Positions 1 to 8,004 of a DNA stretch of 14,043 nucleotides are shown here, one piece after another (position 1 is the stretch's first letter; each line of letters starts with the position of its first letter). This DNA comes from COE1 sp963596435. Its GTDB lineage: Bacteria > Bacillota > Clostridia > Lachnospirales > Lachnospiraceae. The stretch is taken from positions 1 to 14,043 of the forward strand of contig CAVBMG010000087.1 in assembly GCA_963596435.1 (NCBI GenBank), in the 5' to 3' direction. Made by a program: the position numbers and the translations under genes. The notes under the pieces were generated by a model, which was given only the letters and a program-made list of their open reading frames with translations, was not told where the DNA came from and searched no databases.

Positions 1-64
1 GAGTAATTATATCTTACATCAGTTTGGAGGTTTACACAAACTTTGGGATGCTCCCAAATCATAC

Positions 65-126
65 AAAAAAGACACAGTACATCATTTTATGAATCATTTT
101 ATGATTTGATGTCTGTGTCTTTTTTC
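65..126. terminator. Bidirectional rho-independent terminator
   Basis: An A-run (65-70) precedes GACACAG (71-77), whose complement CTGTGTC lies at 113-119 and is followed by a T-run (120-125). CATCA (80-84) pairs with TGATG (107-111), extending the stem. A/T tracts on both sides let it work in either direction. For the minus strand it ends the ATPase operon, whose stop codon is about 47 bases upstream. The loop contains an exact tandem duplication of 12 bases (81-92 and 93-104). Confidence 0.85.
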
Positions 127-172
127 AATATATTTTGTAAGCAATGCTTTACCTGTTATCTGCTTATTGCGA

Positions 173-2257
173 TTACTTCTCTTCTACCAGGTTTTTCATA
201 CTTCCCAGGCTGATAACCAGAGTAGAAGTATTATGAAGTAATGCGGAGGTCGTTGGCTGGATCAGTCCCAGTACGCCAAGTGCGATCAGACCTGAATTGA
301 TACCAACGATCTTACGATAATTGCCGTGAATACGTTTCATCAGTGCATTGCTGATCTCTTTCAGTGTTACGATTTCTGACAGATCATCTGCTCCAATCGT
401 AATGTCGGCAATCTCTCTGGCAATCTCAGCGCCATCACTGACTGCAATTCCCACATCTGCCGCAGATAATGCCGGTGAATCATTGATTCCATCACCGATC
501 ATGATAACATTTCTTCCCTGAGCCTTTTCCTTCTCCACAAAGCTTGCCTTGTCTTCTGGAAGTACCTCTGAATAGTACTCGTCTACACCTACTTTGGCTG
601 CAATGGTTCTTGCAGTCCTGTCGCTGTCGCCAGTCATCATAACAAGCTTGGTAAGGCCAAGACTGCGAAGCTGTCTGATTACATCTGCTGCCTCTTCTCT
701 TAATGGATCTTCAATACAGATTACTGCTGCCAGCTGTCCATCAATCGCCATGTACAGATGAGAACAGTCATTACGCAGCTGTTCAAAACGCTCCTGCATG
801 CCAACTGGAATCGTACACTGCTCATCTTCAAATACAAAATGATGGCTGCCGATCACTACCTTGCTGTCATCTACAGAAGAAGAAATTCCATGAGCCACAA
901 TATACTCTACTTTGGAATGCTTCTCTTCATGGGCAAGTCCCTTCTCCAAAGCTGCATTTACTACCGCCTTTGCCATGGAATGAGGGAAATGTTCTTCCAG
1001 ACAAGCTGCTGTACGAAGCAGTTCATCGGAGGGCTGTCCGTTAAAAGACACTACATCCACAACAGTAGGCTGTGCTTTAGTAAGAGTTCCTGTCTTATCA
1101 AAGACAATTGTATCTGCCTGTGCGACTTTCTCCAGGAATTTGCCACCTTTTACTGTAATATGATGACCATTTGCCTCTCTGATCGCTGATAAAACAGAAA
1201 TTGGAATTGCCAGCTTTAACGCACAGGAGAAATCAACCATCAATACCGCCAGTGCTTTCGTCGTATTGCGGGTAATCAGATAAGTCAGCCCTGTTCCAAG
1301 TAAGGTATAAGGAACCAGCTTATCTGCTACATGAGCCGCCTTGCCTTCTACAGAGGACTTGAGCTTCTCAGATTCCTCTATCATGGTCACGATCTTCTCA
1401 AACTTCGTTGAACCGGATACCTCTTTTACCTCAATGGTAAGCTCGCCTTCCTCCAGAACAGTGCCTGCATAGACAAATCCTCCGGCTGCTTTCATAACGG
1501 GTAATCCTTCTCCGGTCAGGGAAGACTGATTTACAGCACCTTCGCCTGCTGATACCTTTCCATCAAAAGGTATTACATTGCCCATGTGTACAACAATTCT
1601 GTCGCCTGCAGTAATCGTATTGGCATCTACAAGTACCTCTCTGCCCTCTTCCGTTACCAGCCATACTTTGCTGACGTTCAGAGACATACTTCTTGCAAGA
1701 TCTCCTACAGACTTCTTATGAGTCCAATCCTCAAGTATCTCTCCGATTCCAAGAAGGAACATGACAGAACTTGCTGTTGCGAAGTCTCCCCTAAGAACTG
1801 ATACTGCTATTGCTGTACCATCCAGAACCGGCACTTCAATCCTGCCTTTTGCAAGTGTGCATATGCCTTTCCAGATATATTTTACGGATTTGACCGTAGT
1901 AATTACTGTTCTGACAGAGTAGGGAAGGAAACATTTATTCGCCATTCGGCGTACAACACTTCCTACCAGTTTATCCCAATATTCTCTGTTCAATTCTCTG
2001 CCGGAGTGTGCAAGCACTGTATCCGGCATCTGAACCTCTTCATACTGAAAACGTTGCAAAAGCGCAATCAACTGCTGACGGCTGCCTTCATAGCATACCG
2101 CCACGTCCTGATTGCGCTCATATACCTTGGCAGACAAAACAAAACTCTGACTCTCCAGATAGTACTGCAATGTATCAGCTTCTTCGTATGACATTCGCTT
2201 CTGGCTTACGTGAATACGCATACGACCCTTGATTTCATGTACAATTCTGAATCTCAT
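173..2257 (-). CDS. P1B-type metal-transporting ATPase (FezB-like candidate)
   Basis: This 694-residue membrane pump should move a transition metal at the cost of ATP. Visible in order: an HMA2-like N-terminal region without a CxxC metal site (about 1-75, with basic KGRMRI); the actuator motif TGE at 248-250; the ion-path helix with FSCALKLAIP at 343-352; the phosphorylated Asp387 in DKTGT; MTGD at 541-544; and GDGIND at 588-593. Two sites are unusual. The family's Cys-Pro-x is Phe-Ser-Cys here, and the His-Pro adenine-binding pair reads His-Ser (about 426-427). The start has GAGG eight bases upstream. The gene begins 15 bases after the small membrane-protein gene and shares its promoter. A pump lacking the CPx proline, paired with a small glycine-zipper protein, fits the P1B6 ATPases I associate with iron-storing ferrosomes. 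The metal is inferred. A Mn, Co or Zn exporter is the alternative. Confidence 0.88.
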   Translation of the reverse strand: MRFRIVHEIKGRMRIHVSQKRMSYEEADTLQYYLESQSFVLSAKVYERNQDVAVCYEGSRQQLIALLQRFQYEEVQMPDTVLAHSGRELNREYWDKLVGSVVRRMANKCFLPYSVRTVITTVKSVKYIWKGICTLAKGRIEVPVLDGTAIAVSVLRGDFATASSVMFLLGIGEILEDWTHKKSVGDLARSMSLNVSKVWLVTEEGREVLVDANTITAGDRIVVHMGNVIPFDGKVSAGEGAVNQSSLTGEGLPVMKAAGGFVYAGTVLEEGELTIEVKEVSGSTKFEKIVTMIEESEKLKSSVEGKAAHVADKLVPYTLLGTGLTYLITRNTTKALAVLMVDFSCALKLAIPISVLSAIREANGHHITVKGGKFLEKVAQADTIVFDKTGTLTKAQPTVVDVVSFNGQPSDELLRTAACLEEHFPHSMAKAVVNAALEKGLAHEEKHSKVEYIVAHGISSSVDDSKVVIGSHHFVFEDEQCTIPVGMQERFEQLRNDCSHLYMAIDGQLAAVICIEDPLREEAADVIRQLRSLGLTKLVMMTGDSDRTARTIAAKVGVDEYYSEVLPEDKASFVEKEKAQGRNVIMIGDGINDSPALSAADVGIAVSDGAEIAREIADITIGADDLSEIVTLKEISNALMKRIHGNYRKIVGINSGLIALGVLGLIQPTTSALLHNTSTLVISLGSMKNLVEEK

Positions 2258-2272
2258 TTTCTATGCCTCGTT

Positions 2273-2587
2273 TTATTCTGCTTCTGCTCCATCTGCTTCT
2301 TCAGATGCTTCTTTTACTTCTTCCTGTGCATCTTCATACTCTGCTTCTTTTGCAGCTCTGTCTTCATTGATCTGCTGTGCTTCTGCATAGATGTCTTCTG
2401 CATTTTCCTGAATGTTGGTTGCTACCTTCATAACGCATTCCTTTGCACGAAGAACAGCTGCTGTACACTGTGTATAGACTTTCTTTGCATCCTTACTGGA
2501 TAAAATCTTAATACCTGCAGTTCCAAATAATACACCTGCTGCAAAAATTCCCGTGTGCTTTCCATTGAATTTCTTAAAATCTAACAT
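2273..2587 (-). CDS. Small DUF6110-like membrane protein with glycine zipper (FezA-like candidate)
   Basis: This 104-residue protein begins with a short basic stretch, then one hydrophobic segment (about 12-28) rich in small residues and containing GVLFG, a GxxxG helix-packing motif at 18-22. The central part is helical with two Cys residues (41 and 51). The tail, from about residue 60, is very rich in Glu, Asp and Ala. I recognise it as DUF6110-like from memory. The start at 2587 has GGAGGA seven bases upstream; the longer reading to 2611 runs through that site and is less likely. It is the first gene of the operon with the P1B ATPase. A one-helix protein with an acidic tail could act as a pump partner or a metal-binding or assembly factor. 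Its role is inferred from context only. Confidence 0.82.
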   Translation of the reverse strand: MLDFKKFNGKHTGIFAAGVLFGTAGIKILSSKDAKKVYTQCTAAVLRAKECVMKVATNIQENAEDIYAEAQQINEDRAAKEAEYEDAQEEVKEASEEADGAEAE

Positions 2588-2671
2588 AGTATTTTCCTCC
2601 TGACACCTCAATCATGATATCTTATGTAAACGGATGCTCATGACGCCATGAATACTACCGTTTAACTAAGT

Positions 2672-2700
2672 ATTATACCTGTTTTTTTATAAGCTTTCCA
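2672..2700 (-). promoter_or_regulatory. Promoter of the small-protein/ATPase operon
   Basis: On the minus strand TGGAAA (2695-2700) is followed 17 bases later by TATAAT (2672-2677). Transcription would start near 2665, giving a leader of about 75 bases before the gene starting at 2587. It lies between the operon and the stop codon of the upstream EAL gene, so the operon can be expressed separately. I saw no clear metal-repressor palindrome. Confidence 0.6.
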
Positions 2701-2732
2701 GCAAAAAAGTGTTATTGAGAAATTTTATCATA

Positions 2733-4886
2733 TTATACTTTAGTTTCCATCTGTTCTAATAATTTCTGCATGTCATCAATGTCCGTAATAAAGCTGTTAA
2801 TCTGATACTCTCCATTTTCATCCAGATATTTCTGCCCAGAATCCAGAACCCACTTTAAACTGCCATCTTTTTGCTTTACCCTGTATTTTGTCGAATACTG
2901 CAAGCCTTGCGAGAAATTCTGCTCTACTGTTTCAAGTGCCTGCTGCAAATCTTCCTGATACACCATGCCAACGGCTGTTCCGTGCGACATTTCCATGAAT
3001 TCATCATAGGTATAACCAAACATCTTAGGAAGCCCTTCTCCGATATAGCTGAAAGAAAACTCTTCATCATCATTACTTCCCTTTAACCCTACAGACATAT
3101 TCTGGTCAATCATTTTGATAATCTCAGTCTTCTGGCGAAGGTCTGCACGAATACGGGTGTTACTTTCCTGTTCGATATCTTCCACATTCAACAGCCCCTT
3201 TTCTTTATTATCAGGTATAGCCGTACTATTGAAATTATCGTTCAGATATTGTTCAAAGTCATGTTCCGGAAGAGGCTTTGCATAATAATAACCCTGTACC
3301 ATATCACATCCAAGCGCCTTGAGCTTATTGACCATATCAACATTCTCAACACCCTCTGCCACCGTAATCAGCCCGATGCATTGTGCCAATCCAAAAACAA
3401 AGTTCAAAATCGTCTGGTTCTGCTGGACATCCTTCTTCTGAGACATTCTCTTATCCAGCTTGAGAATGTCAATTGGAAGCTCACTAAGCATATTCAGGGA
3501 AGAATATCCTGTTCCAAAGTCATCCATTTCTATCTGAAATCCGGATTTTCTAAGTCCTGTTACCTTGTGGATTACCTGTTCAGGGTTCTCTGTATAGGCA
3601 GACTCGGTTACTTCCATATGAATATACCGATGAGGAATCTCATAACGGTCAATCAGTCTGCAAATATCCTCTACCAGATCTTCTTTTTCAAAATCACGGC
3701 GTGACAAATTCACAGAAATGGGAATCACAGGCTTCCCCTCGTCCATCCATTCCCTTATCTTCTGACATACTCTCTCAGAAACATAGTAATCCAGCCTCCA
3801 GATGAAGCCGTTCTCTTCAAACACCGGGATAAAGGAATCCGGCGACATAAATCCATATTTCGGGTGAATCCAGCGAACCAGTGCCTCTGCGCCTTCTACT
3901 CTTCCAGTCTCCAGTCCAACCTTGGGCTGGTAATAGACCTGAAACTGTTTCTTTGAGAGCGCTTCCTCCATATTGTCCAGAATGAATTTCTTCCTTACCA
4001 GCTCTTCACTCTGTTCCAAATCATATACAGCCACTTTCACACCGTAATTGTGCTTGCTCTTATTCAATGCGAGTCTTGCTCTGTCATAGATAAAAGCCGG
4101 TGGAAGGGTTCTGTCTACATTCTCATATACACCATATTTCACGATGCAATTGCCTATCGGTGCATTCTGTCTTGCCTTTTTCGTGATATCACTGCTCAGA
4201 TATTTCATATAATCCCAGTCATGCTCACAGAAAATTGCGAAATGATCTGCACCGATTCTGGAACATAGCGCTCTCTCTGAAAAGTTCGCACGATAAAAAT
4301 TCGCAATATAGCGCAGAAGCTGGTCTGCTTTCTCGATACCATACTGCGTATTGATTACACTGAAATTCTCCACATCCCCACAGATCATATCATACTGCTG
4401 ATTGGGATTATTCCTTAGTATCTTCTCGACATTCTTATAAAAGCTTTCTCTTGTATACAATCCCGTCAGATTATCGTATTTCAAAGCATCCATGCTGACT
4501 ATGACCTTCCTCCAGCGAAGAATGCTGTCAATACGATGCTTCACAAGTCTGGAGTTAAATGGTCTGCGAAGGAAATCCGAAGCTCCCTTCTCCAGGCAGT
4601 TGAGCTTCTCCTCTTCCGACTTGTCTGATATGACCATTACTACAGGGTTGGCAAAACGACCTTTCCCCTTTAACAGATCCAGCAGACCTTTGCCATCCAG
4701 GTTGTGCATCTCCAGATTGATGATCACAAGGGCAATCCTGCCCTCGTTATCCTGTAATGTCTCCATCACACTTTCGTCTGTGTCCGCTTCCAGAATTTCA
4801 TACTCATCCTTGAGTATAGCCGATAATTCATCCCTGCTGGCAATCTCATCATCCACGATTAAAATTTTATCTTTCAATTCTGCCAT
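2733..4886 (-). CDS. REC-GGDEF-EAL-PAS protein, probable c-di-GMP phosphodiesterase
   Basis: This 717-residue cytoplasmic signalling protein probably hydrolyses the second messenger c-di-GMP. Residues 1-120 form a receiver domain (ILIVDDE with acidic pair 12-13), but the phosphorylated Asp is Asn57 and the usual Lys before Pro-Phe is Arg. Residues 135-290 form a GGDEF domain whose signature is GADHF (212-216), so cyclase activity is unlikely. The EAL domain (about 305-550) keeps its catalytic set: EAL 334-336, Asn393, Glu425, the DDFGTG pair 455-456, Lys479, Glu511 and Gln531. A C-terminal PAS domain (about 598-708) could sense a ligand. The start at 4886 is preceded by AGAGGA at seven bases; an in-frame ATG at 4922 has no good ribosome site. 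The substitutions suggest that phosphorylation no longer controls it and that the PAS and GGDEF domains tune the EAL activity. Confidence 0.9.
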   Translation of the reverse strand: MAELKDKILIVDDEIASRDELSAILKDEYEILEADTDESVMETLQDNEGRIALVIINLEMHNLDGKGLLDLLKGKGRFANPVVMVISDKSEEEKLNCLEKGASDFLRRPFNSRLVKHRIDSILRWRKVIVSMDALKYDNLTGLYTRESFYKNVEKILRNNPNQQYDMICGDVENFSVINTQYGIEKADQLLRYIANFYRANFSERALCSRIGADHFAIFCEHDWDYMKYLSSDITKKARQNAPIGNCIVKYGVYENVDRTLPPAFIYDRARLALNKSKHNYGVKVAVYDLEQSEELVRKKFILDNMEEALSKKQFQVYYQPKVGLETGRVEGAEALVRWIHPKYGFMSPDSFIPVFEENGFIWRLDYYVSERVCQKIREWMDEGKPVIPISVNLSRRDFEKEDLVEDICRLIDRYEIPHRYIHMEVTESAYTENPEQVIHKVTGLRKSGFQIEMDDFGTGYSSLNMLSELPIDILKLDKRMSQKKDVQQNQTILNFVFGLAQCIGLITVAEGVENVDMVNKLKALGCDMVQGYYYAKPLPEHDFEQYLNDNFNSTAIPDNKEKGLLNVEDIEQESNTRIRADLRQKTEIIKMIDQNMSVGLKGSNDDEEFSFSYIGEGLPKMFGYTYDEFMEMSHGTAVGMVYQEDLQQALETVEQNFSQGLQYSTKYRVKQKDGSLKWVLDSGQKYLDENGEYQINSFITDIDDMQKLLEQMETKV

Positions 4887-4938
4887 TTTTCCGTCCTCTA
4901 TGCATAGGATATCTATTTTCATTCACTCTATTTCTATT

Positions 4939-4967
4939 ATTATAGAGGATAATTGGGGGAAAAACAA
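4939..4967 (-). promoter_or_regulatory. Promoter of the EAL-domain gene
   Basis: TTGTTT (4962-4967) and TATAAT (4939-4944) on the minus strand are 17 bases apart, giving a leader of about 46 bases to the start at 4886. The -10 box overlaps one arm of an inverted repeat, CTCTAT (4926-4931) and ATAGAG (4942-4947), which could be an operator or chance. Confidence 0.5.
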
Positions 4968-4982
4968 TAAACTTTTATTCAT

Positions 4983-6332
4983 TTACTCATTTACGAAGTC
5001 TGTATGACTAATGATATATTTGTTCATACGTACTGTACCCCATGGTGCATATATGCCGCATGTAATGACTGTAAAGATAAGTATAATCAGATATTCGCCA
5101 AGGAATCCCAATCCGGAGCCGCTAAATGCAAGTCTTCTTCTATTGATTACCTGATGTTTGGTGTCCCACTTCTGGATCATAGCCATTACCCATGGATATG
5201 CCAGTCCACATGTTACAGCCAGTAATAATCCACCTAACAGGCTATATCCAACATATGCCATACTGCCACCATCAAAATAGGATTCATTTCCATTTGCAAC
5301 AATAGGCTCACCATCAATATATGTATGCTGTAATTCCCACTTTCTAAGCGCAACATGTACGAACAATCCATAGATTCCACAGGTAATAACTGTAAGAATC
5401 TCCCAAAGAATCCAGTGTCCAAGTAAAGAACCGCCACTACCGGTAAATGTTAATCGCTTTCCATTAATAACAGTATGGCTAAGTCTCCATTTGTATATCT
5501 TACATATCATCCATGGTGCAGCAATTCCACAAGTCACTGTACATACAAGAGCTGTCAGGATTGAATAACCAAACAGATCTATACCGGCACCATCAAATTT
5601 GGAGTTTTCAGGATCAACAATTCCTGCCTTTTCCAGATCCTTGGTTGTGGGATATTTTGCCTTATAATTATCATAGTACTGCTTATATGTGTTAAATGCG
5701 CCACCGGGATTAACAGGCGAATCCATCGGCTGCCCTGCAATTACTATTCTTGCAAGTAATTCCAGACCAAATACAACAGATACCACTCCGAAAATCCATG
5801 CAACAACTCCCCATCCAAAAGCAATTCCCAGGCAGGAAATAAATGCTACAAATGTTGCAACAGGTGCAATCCATGAATTGACTTTCGTCATATCCTTTGT
5901 CTTAACCACTACATAGACCAGACCACCGGTAGCTGCTGCTGCTGCCAAAATAAACAATGTCTTCAATAAGAAGAAAAGAATCTTACATATGACATATCCA
6001 AAACCAATTCTTCCCAATGTATTAAAAAGAAATAAGCCAAGTACGGAAACAACAACTGCCATTCCTATGGGAAGCAGTGCTGCTATTGGAGCAAATCTCT
6101 CAATATTCTCCATTGTAAGATATTCTCTCCAGTTAACCTTCTCGTTATTGTTGTCGCCAGCTGCATTTCCAGCCCCCATATTATTCTGACCTGATGCTGC
6201 ATTCTGATAATGTGGAGTATCTGCATTACTATTTACATTCTGATCCATGCCCTCACGATCTACTTTCGTACCACACTCAGGACAAAACAGTGCATCATCC
6301 TCCAGTTTGTTGCCACACTTTCTACAATACAT
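4983..6332 (-). CDS. Zinc-ribbon membrane protein with DUF898-like repeats
   Basis: This 449-residue protein starts with a zinc ribbon, CRKCG then CPECG (Cys 3, 6, 17, 20), followed by a polar Asn-rich linker to about residue 65. Residues 80-200 hold several hydrophobic segments. The C-terminal half repeats one unit four times: a membrane segment ending in TCGI or TCGL, a Pro-Trp or similar turn, an aromatic/Lys-rich stretch such as YKWRLSH, then a strand like INGKRLTFTGSG. This pattern resembles the DUF898/YjgN membrane family; the resemblance is by eye. The start has GGAGG eight bases upstream, next to the DUF2752 stop codon, so the two genes form an operon. Function is unknown. A membrane-envelope role is the most that can be inferred. 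Confidence 0.8.
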   Translation of the reverse strand: MYCRKCGNKLEDDALFCPECGTKVDREGMDQNVNSNADTPHYQNAASGQNNMGAGNAAGDNNNEKVNWREYLTMENIERFAPIAALLPIGMAVVVSVLGLFLFNTLGRIGFGYVICKILFFLLKTLFILAAAAATGGLVYVVVKTKDMTKVNSWIAPVATFVAFISCLGIAFGWGVVAWIFGVVSVVFGLELLARIVIAGQPMDSPVNPGGAFNTYKQYYDNYKAKYPTTKDLEKAGIVDPENSKFDGAGIDLFGYSILTALVCTVTCGIAAPWMICKIYKWRLSHTVINGKRLTFTGSGGSLLGHWILWEILTVITCGIYGLFVHVALRKWELQHTYIDGEPIVANGNESYFDGGSMAYVGYSLLGGLLLAVTCGLAYPWVMAMIQKWDTKHQVINRRRLAFSGSGLGFLGEYLIILIFTVITCGIYAPWGTVRMNKYIISHTDFVNE

Positions 6333-6344
6333 TCTCTCCGCCTC

Positions 6345-6740
6345 CTATATTTTGTTTCGAACATACCCATATGCCAGTGCTATAATAAGAAGCCCTGCTA
6401 ATAAGATATATTCCCATATATAAAATCCTTCACCTTTCCCCATAGCTTCTCTGACTGAACGGTAAAGTAAATATATGCATACTATCGGTAAAACGGTAAA
6501 GCTCAACGCGTTGTATTCCCAGGCACTCCTGAAATTGCCATTCCATATCTCTGATAAAGCATGCGTCATTCCACAGCCTGGACACTTATAACCGGTTATT
6601 TTATAGAAAAAACACGGTATACCCACATCAAACTTCTGAAAGATAAAAAGATATGCAAATCCCAAAATAAAAAGAATGATGATTGGCTTGGCAACTGTCA
6701 CTACAATATGTGCTGTTTCATATTTATCCCTTATTTTCAT
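6345..6740 (-). CDS. DUF2752 family membrane protein
   Basis: This 131-residue protein has about three hydrophobic segments (roughly 12-35, 75-95 and 107-125). Its hallmark is ITGYKCPGCGMTHA just after the first segment, the Cys-Pro-x-Cys-Gly-x-Thr motif that defines DUF2752. The two Cys residues could bind metal or form a disulfide, but no function is established for the family that I can name. An in-frame stop two codons upstream fixes the start at or after 6740; the ribosome site there is poor. It is followed after 12 bases by the zinc-ribbon membrane protein, a pairing that suggests a joint membrane complex. Confidence 0.85.
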   Translation of the reverse strand: MKIRDKYETAHIVVTVAKPIIILFILGFAYLFIFQKFDVGIPCFFYKITGYKCPGCGMTHALSEIWNGNFRSAWEYNALSFTVLPIVCIYLLYRSVREAMGKGEGFYIWEYILLAGLLIIALAYGYVRNKI

Positions 6741-6786
6741 TGGTTACTCATTCTATCCTTTGTACTTTCATTTTACCTGTGAATAT

Positions 6787-6815
6787 ATTGTATAACATGG
6801 TATTTTTATAATCAA
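6787..6815 (-). promoter_or_regulatory. Promoter of the DUF2752/zinc-ribbon operon
   Basis: TTGATT (6810-6815) and TACAAT (6787-6792) on the minus strand are 17 bases apart. The leader to the DUF2752 start would be about 40 bases. It sits in the AT-rich gap after the HEPN gene, where I see no GC-rich terminator hairpin, so some read-through from the upstream cassette is possible. Confidence 0.6.
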
Positions 6816-6860
6816 GTATATATAAATTATTTATTAAAACAATTAACTTTTTATAAAGTA

Positions 6861-7970
6861 CTATTCTGGATAAAACATTTTTGCCAAATCAGTAAAGTAT
6901 TTTCTTACATATGCTTTTTCTTCCGAAATATCGTTGTAATTCAATTCTTCTACCGCAATAACTTTTTTTAAAACTCTTCTGACATAATCATCAAGAATAC
7001 TTGATAGATTTACCAGGCTTTCTCTGTCTTTTTCCTTTAAATATTTTAAGGTATCTCCATGAGAATCATCTGAACGCACTCCATAGGCATCTCTCATATT
7101 TTCTCTGATTTTTTCCCGTTCCTCACTGTCAATCCCTATGTATGCTGCCGTAATATTAGAGATATTCTTCTTATGGTCTTTTTTTATGGCATAAATACAT
7201 TCCAGAATAGAACAGTATTTATCTATTTTGCTTGCTAAAACTCCCGTTCTACGAGCCTCCTGGAGTTTCGTCAATGCTTTGGCAAAACTTTTTCCCTCTG
7301 TGCTGATTGCTTTATCAATATTCCATACCATTGTCCCTGTGCTGTACGTATGTTCCACTTGTCCCATTGCCGATTCATCCGGCAATAAATAACCATATAT
7401 TTCATACATTCTTTGAATTGCTTCTGCCATTTCATTATCTGTTAAACAAATTTCTTCCGTAAGCCCATTACTCATCGTTATAGACATATCTCTTGTTGCT
7501 TGCGAATTGTATCCATTAAACATATTAATCCAGTAAATAAAATTAGCCGTAACACAGGAATCTTTTATAAACCAGCATCCCAGTGAAAATGCCTGTGCAA
7601 AGTTATTTAAATGAAGCTCCTTTATACCATATCTTTGATCAAGTTCTTCTTTGGTCATTTCAAATTCATCTTCTTGTGTAGGTATTAAAAATACCATCAT
7701 TGGTTTTCTTAATACCGCATTATACATATTTTCACCTATTTGATTTCTCAAACCTGATTTTCTAATTAATATCATAATGTCCTTTTGATCAATCAAAAAT
7801 TTGCCGTTTGCACCAACAATCATTCCATTTATGTTCATTTCTTTTTTTATATTTGCAGAAATAAACTCAAAATTTTTGTTGCCAATATCTAAATTATCCA
7901 ACCTGTTAATCAAAAAATTCATATTATCCTCTTCATGTATCCACATATCAACACAAGACTTTTTCATCAT
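6861..7970 (-). CDS. Apea-like HEPN domain protein
   Basis: This 369-residue soluble protein has no signal peptide or membrane segment. Its C-terminal part (about 235-345) reads like an Apea-type HEPN domain: an Arg-rich helix, KIDKYCSILECIYAI, a long charged helix, then YGVRSDDSHGD. The last contains R299-x4-H304, the R-x4-6-H motif that forms the RNase active site in many HEPN toxins and defence effectors. Residues 1-230 match no domain I know. The start is uncertain: ATG at 7970 has no good ribosome site, while the ATG at 7922 (residue 17) has GAGG five bases upstream and may be the real one. It is the last gene of the cassette, 34 bases after the unknown helical gene. RNA cleavage as a toxic or anti-phage effector is a family-based inference. 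Confidence 0.78.
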   Translation of the reverse strand: MMKKSCVDMWIHEEDNMNFLINRLDNLDIGNKNFEFISANIKKEMNINGMIVGANGKFLIDQKDIMILIRKSGLRNQIGENMYNAVLRKPMMVFLIPTQEDEFEMTKEELDQRYGIKELHLNNFAQAFSLGCWFIKDSCVTANFIYWINMFNGYNSQATRDMSITMSNGLTEEICLTDNEMAEAIQRMYEIYGYLLPDESAMGQVEHTYSTGTMVWNIDKAISTEGKSFAKALTKLQEARRTGVLASKIDKYCSILECIYAIKKDHKKNISNITAAYIGIDSEEREKIRENMRDAYGVRSDDSHGDTLKYLKEKDRESLVNLSSILDDYVRRVLKKVIAVEELNYNDISEEKAYVRKYFTDLAKMFYPE

Positions 7971-8004
7971 ATATGCATGCTAATCTCTATCAGAAATCAT
8001 TATT

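Noticed and set aside
42..58. Perfect 7-base hairpin TTTGGGA-TGC-TCCCAAA near the left edge
   Set aside because: No T-run on either side and no gene visible around it in the window; function cannot be assigned.
2210..2503. Plus-strand ORF extremely rich in Phe and Cys opposite the small membrane-protein gene
   Set aside because: It is the antisense shadow of Glu/Ala-rich coding sequence in a well-supported gene with ribosome site and operon context.
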